A stretch of DNA of 64,000 bases, taken from positions 124,001-188,000 of the forward strand of contig JAJFHV010000004.1 in the NCBI GenBank assembly GCA_021775415.1. The letters run 5' to 3'. Shown piece by piece: positions 63,761 through 64,000 of the stretch. Each line of letters begins with the position of its first letter. The stretch's first letter is position 1. The DNA is from Hyphomicrobiales bacterium. GTDB taxonomy: Bacteria > Pseudomonadota > Alphaproteobacteria > Rhizobiales > Rhizobiaceae. The notes beneath the pieces were generated by a model. The model made no database searches. It was not told the origin of the DNA and worked only from the letters and a program-made list of their open reading frames with translations. The translations under genes and the position numbers were made by a program.

Positions 63761-64000
63761 ATGAACACGCAACACGAACACAAACCAGAAACCGGCCTTA
63801 CAGCCGCAACTCATCGTTTGAAGGGGCAATTCAAGATGAAAATCGATCCAGTGTGGGCTTTCCCGCTCATTACCCACAAAACCCTGAAGCGGGTCGGTGT
63901 ATCCATGCTGGCTTTGATGACGGCTACTGCGTCAGTGGTCCCATCCTGGGCAGCTGGTAACGTCGACAACTCGGCGGTGGCTGTTGGTACTTACTTGGGT
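63761..64000 (+). CDS. Secreted DUF11-repeat protein 3, cut by window edge
   Basis: Eighty codons are present. A 40-residue polar N-region precedes a hydrophobic signal sequence (KRVGVSMLALMTATASVVPSWA). It is followed at the cleavage site by AGNVDNSAVAVGTYLG, the counterpart of TIDNTVTATG and TIDNTATATG in proteins 1 and 2. It is therefore a third member of the cluster, with its repeats beyond the window. AAGAGAAA precedes the ATG at 63761; the alternative start at 63503 would add 86 residues. Confidence 0.75.
   Translation, partial: MNTQHEHKPETGLTAATHRLKGQFKMKIDPVWAFPLITHKTLKRVGVSMLALMTATASVVPSWAAGNVDNSAVAVGTYLG

Overview
The window reads as a chromosomal segment of an alphaproteobacterium of the order Hyphomicrobiales (Rhizobiales), with moderate G+C. 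Supporting marks are a BA14K-type envelope protein, an FzlA-type division factor beside queG, an NDUFA9-like gene and uppP flanking a TauE gene, trpFBA followed by accD, and an AccD that lacks zinc-ribbon cysteines. I see no phage, insertion sequence, CRISPR array or rRNA. The only RNA gene is a tRNA-Leu(CAG) with a strong sigma-70 promoter. Coding density is high, and genes are often coupled by ATGA or TGATG overlaps.

Layout. 1-9 kb: a truncated CocE/NonD hydrolase divergent from an XRE-type regulator across a long palindrome, an Ig-like lipoprotein, a family 2 glycosyltransferase, and a hybrid histidine kinase followed by a REC-EAL protein. 9-15 kb: tRNA-Leu and housekeeping genes (NDUFA9-like, TauE, uppP, fzlA, queG, Rossmann epimerase). 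15-26 kb: a dctP - fused dctQM - SDR - alcohol dehydrogenase run, TerC, GMC oxidoreductase with divergent IclR regulator, FMN 2-hydroxyacid dehydrogenase and sthA. 26-30 kb: trpF-trpB-trpA-accD and a [2Fe-2S] ferredoxin.

30-42 kb: a D-amino-acid dehydrogenase-like gene, then tctA-tctB-tctC-sauS-sauT (tripartite tricarboxylate transporter plus candidate sulfoacetate activation and reduction enzymes) with a divergent LacI regulator and a good LacI-type operator, then dctP-dctQ-dctM. 42-60 kb: MscS channel, acyl-CoA synthetase, a flippase-acyltransferase pair, DUF924, TusA-like protein, D-Ala-D-Ala carboxypeptidase with a CobW GTPase, M20 peptidase, BA14K protein, Crp/Fnr regulator, a dctQM pair without dctP, glutaryl-CoA dehydrogenase, an EamA transporter and betA. 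61-64 kb: three consecutive genes for small exported DUF11-repeat proteins, the third cut by the window edge.

The physiology suggested is that of a marine or osmolyte-rich heterotroph scavenging organic acids, sulfonates and amino compounds through high-affinity binding-protein transporters. The most unusual part is the DUF11 cluster. The two complete mature proteins start with the strand segment that elsewhere closes a DUF11 domain, and stop just before that segment would be needed at the C-terminus. The third, partial protein starts the same way. This arrangement would suit head-to-tail strand complementation. A second pattern is a strong stem-loop without a U-tract right after each of the three solute-binding-protein genes.
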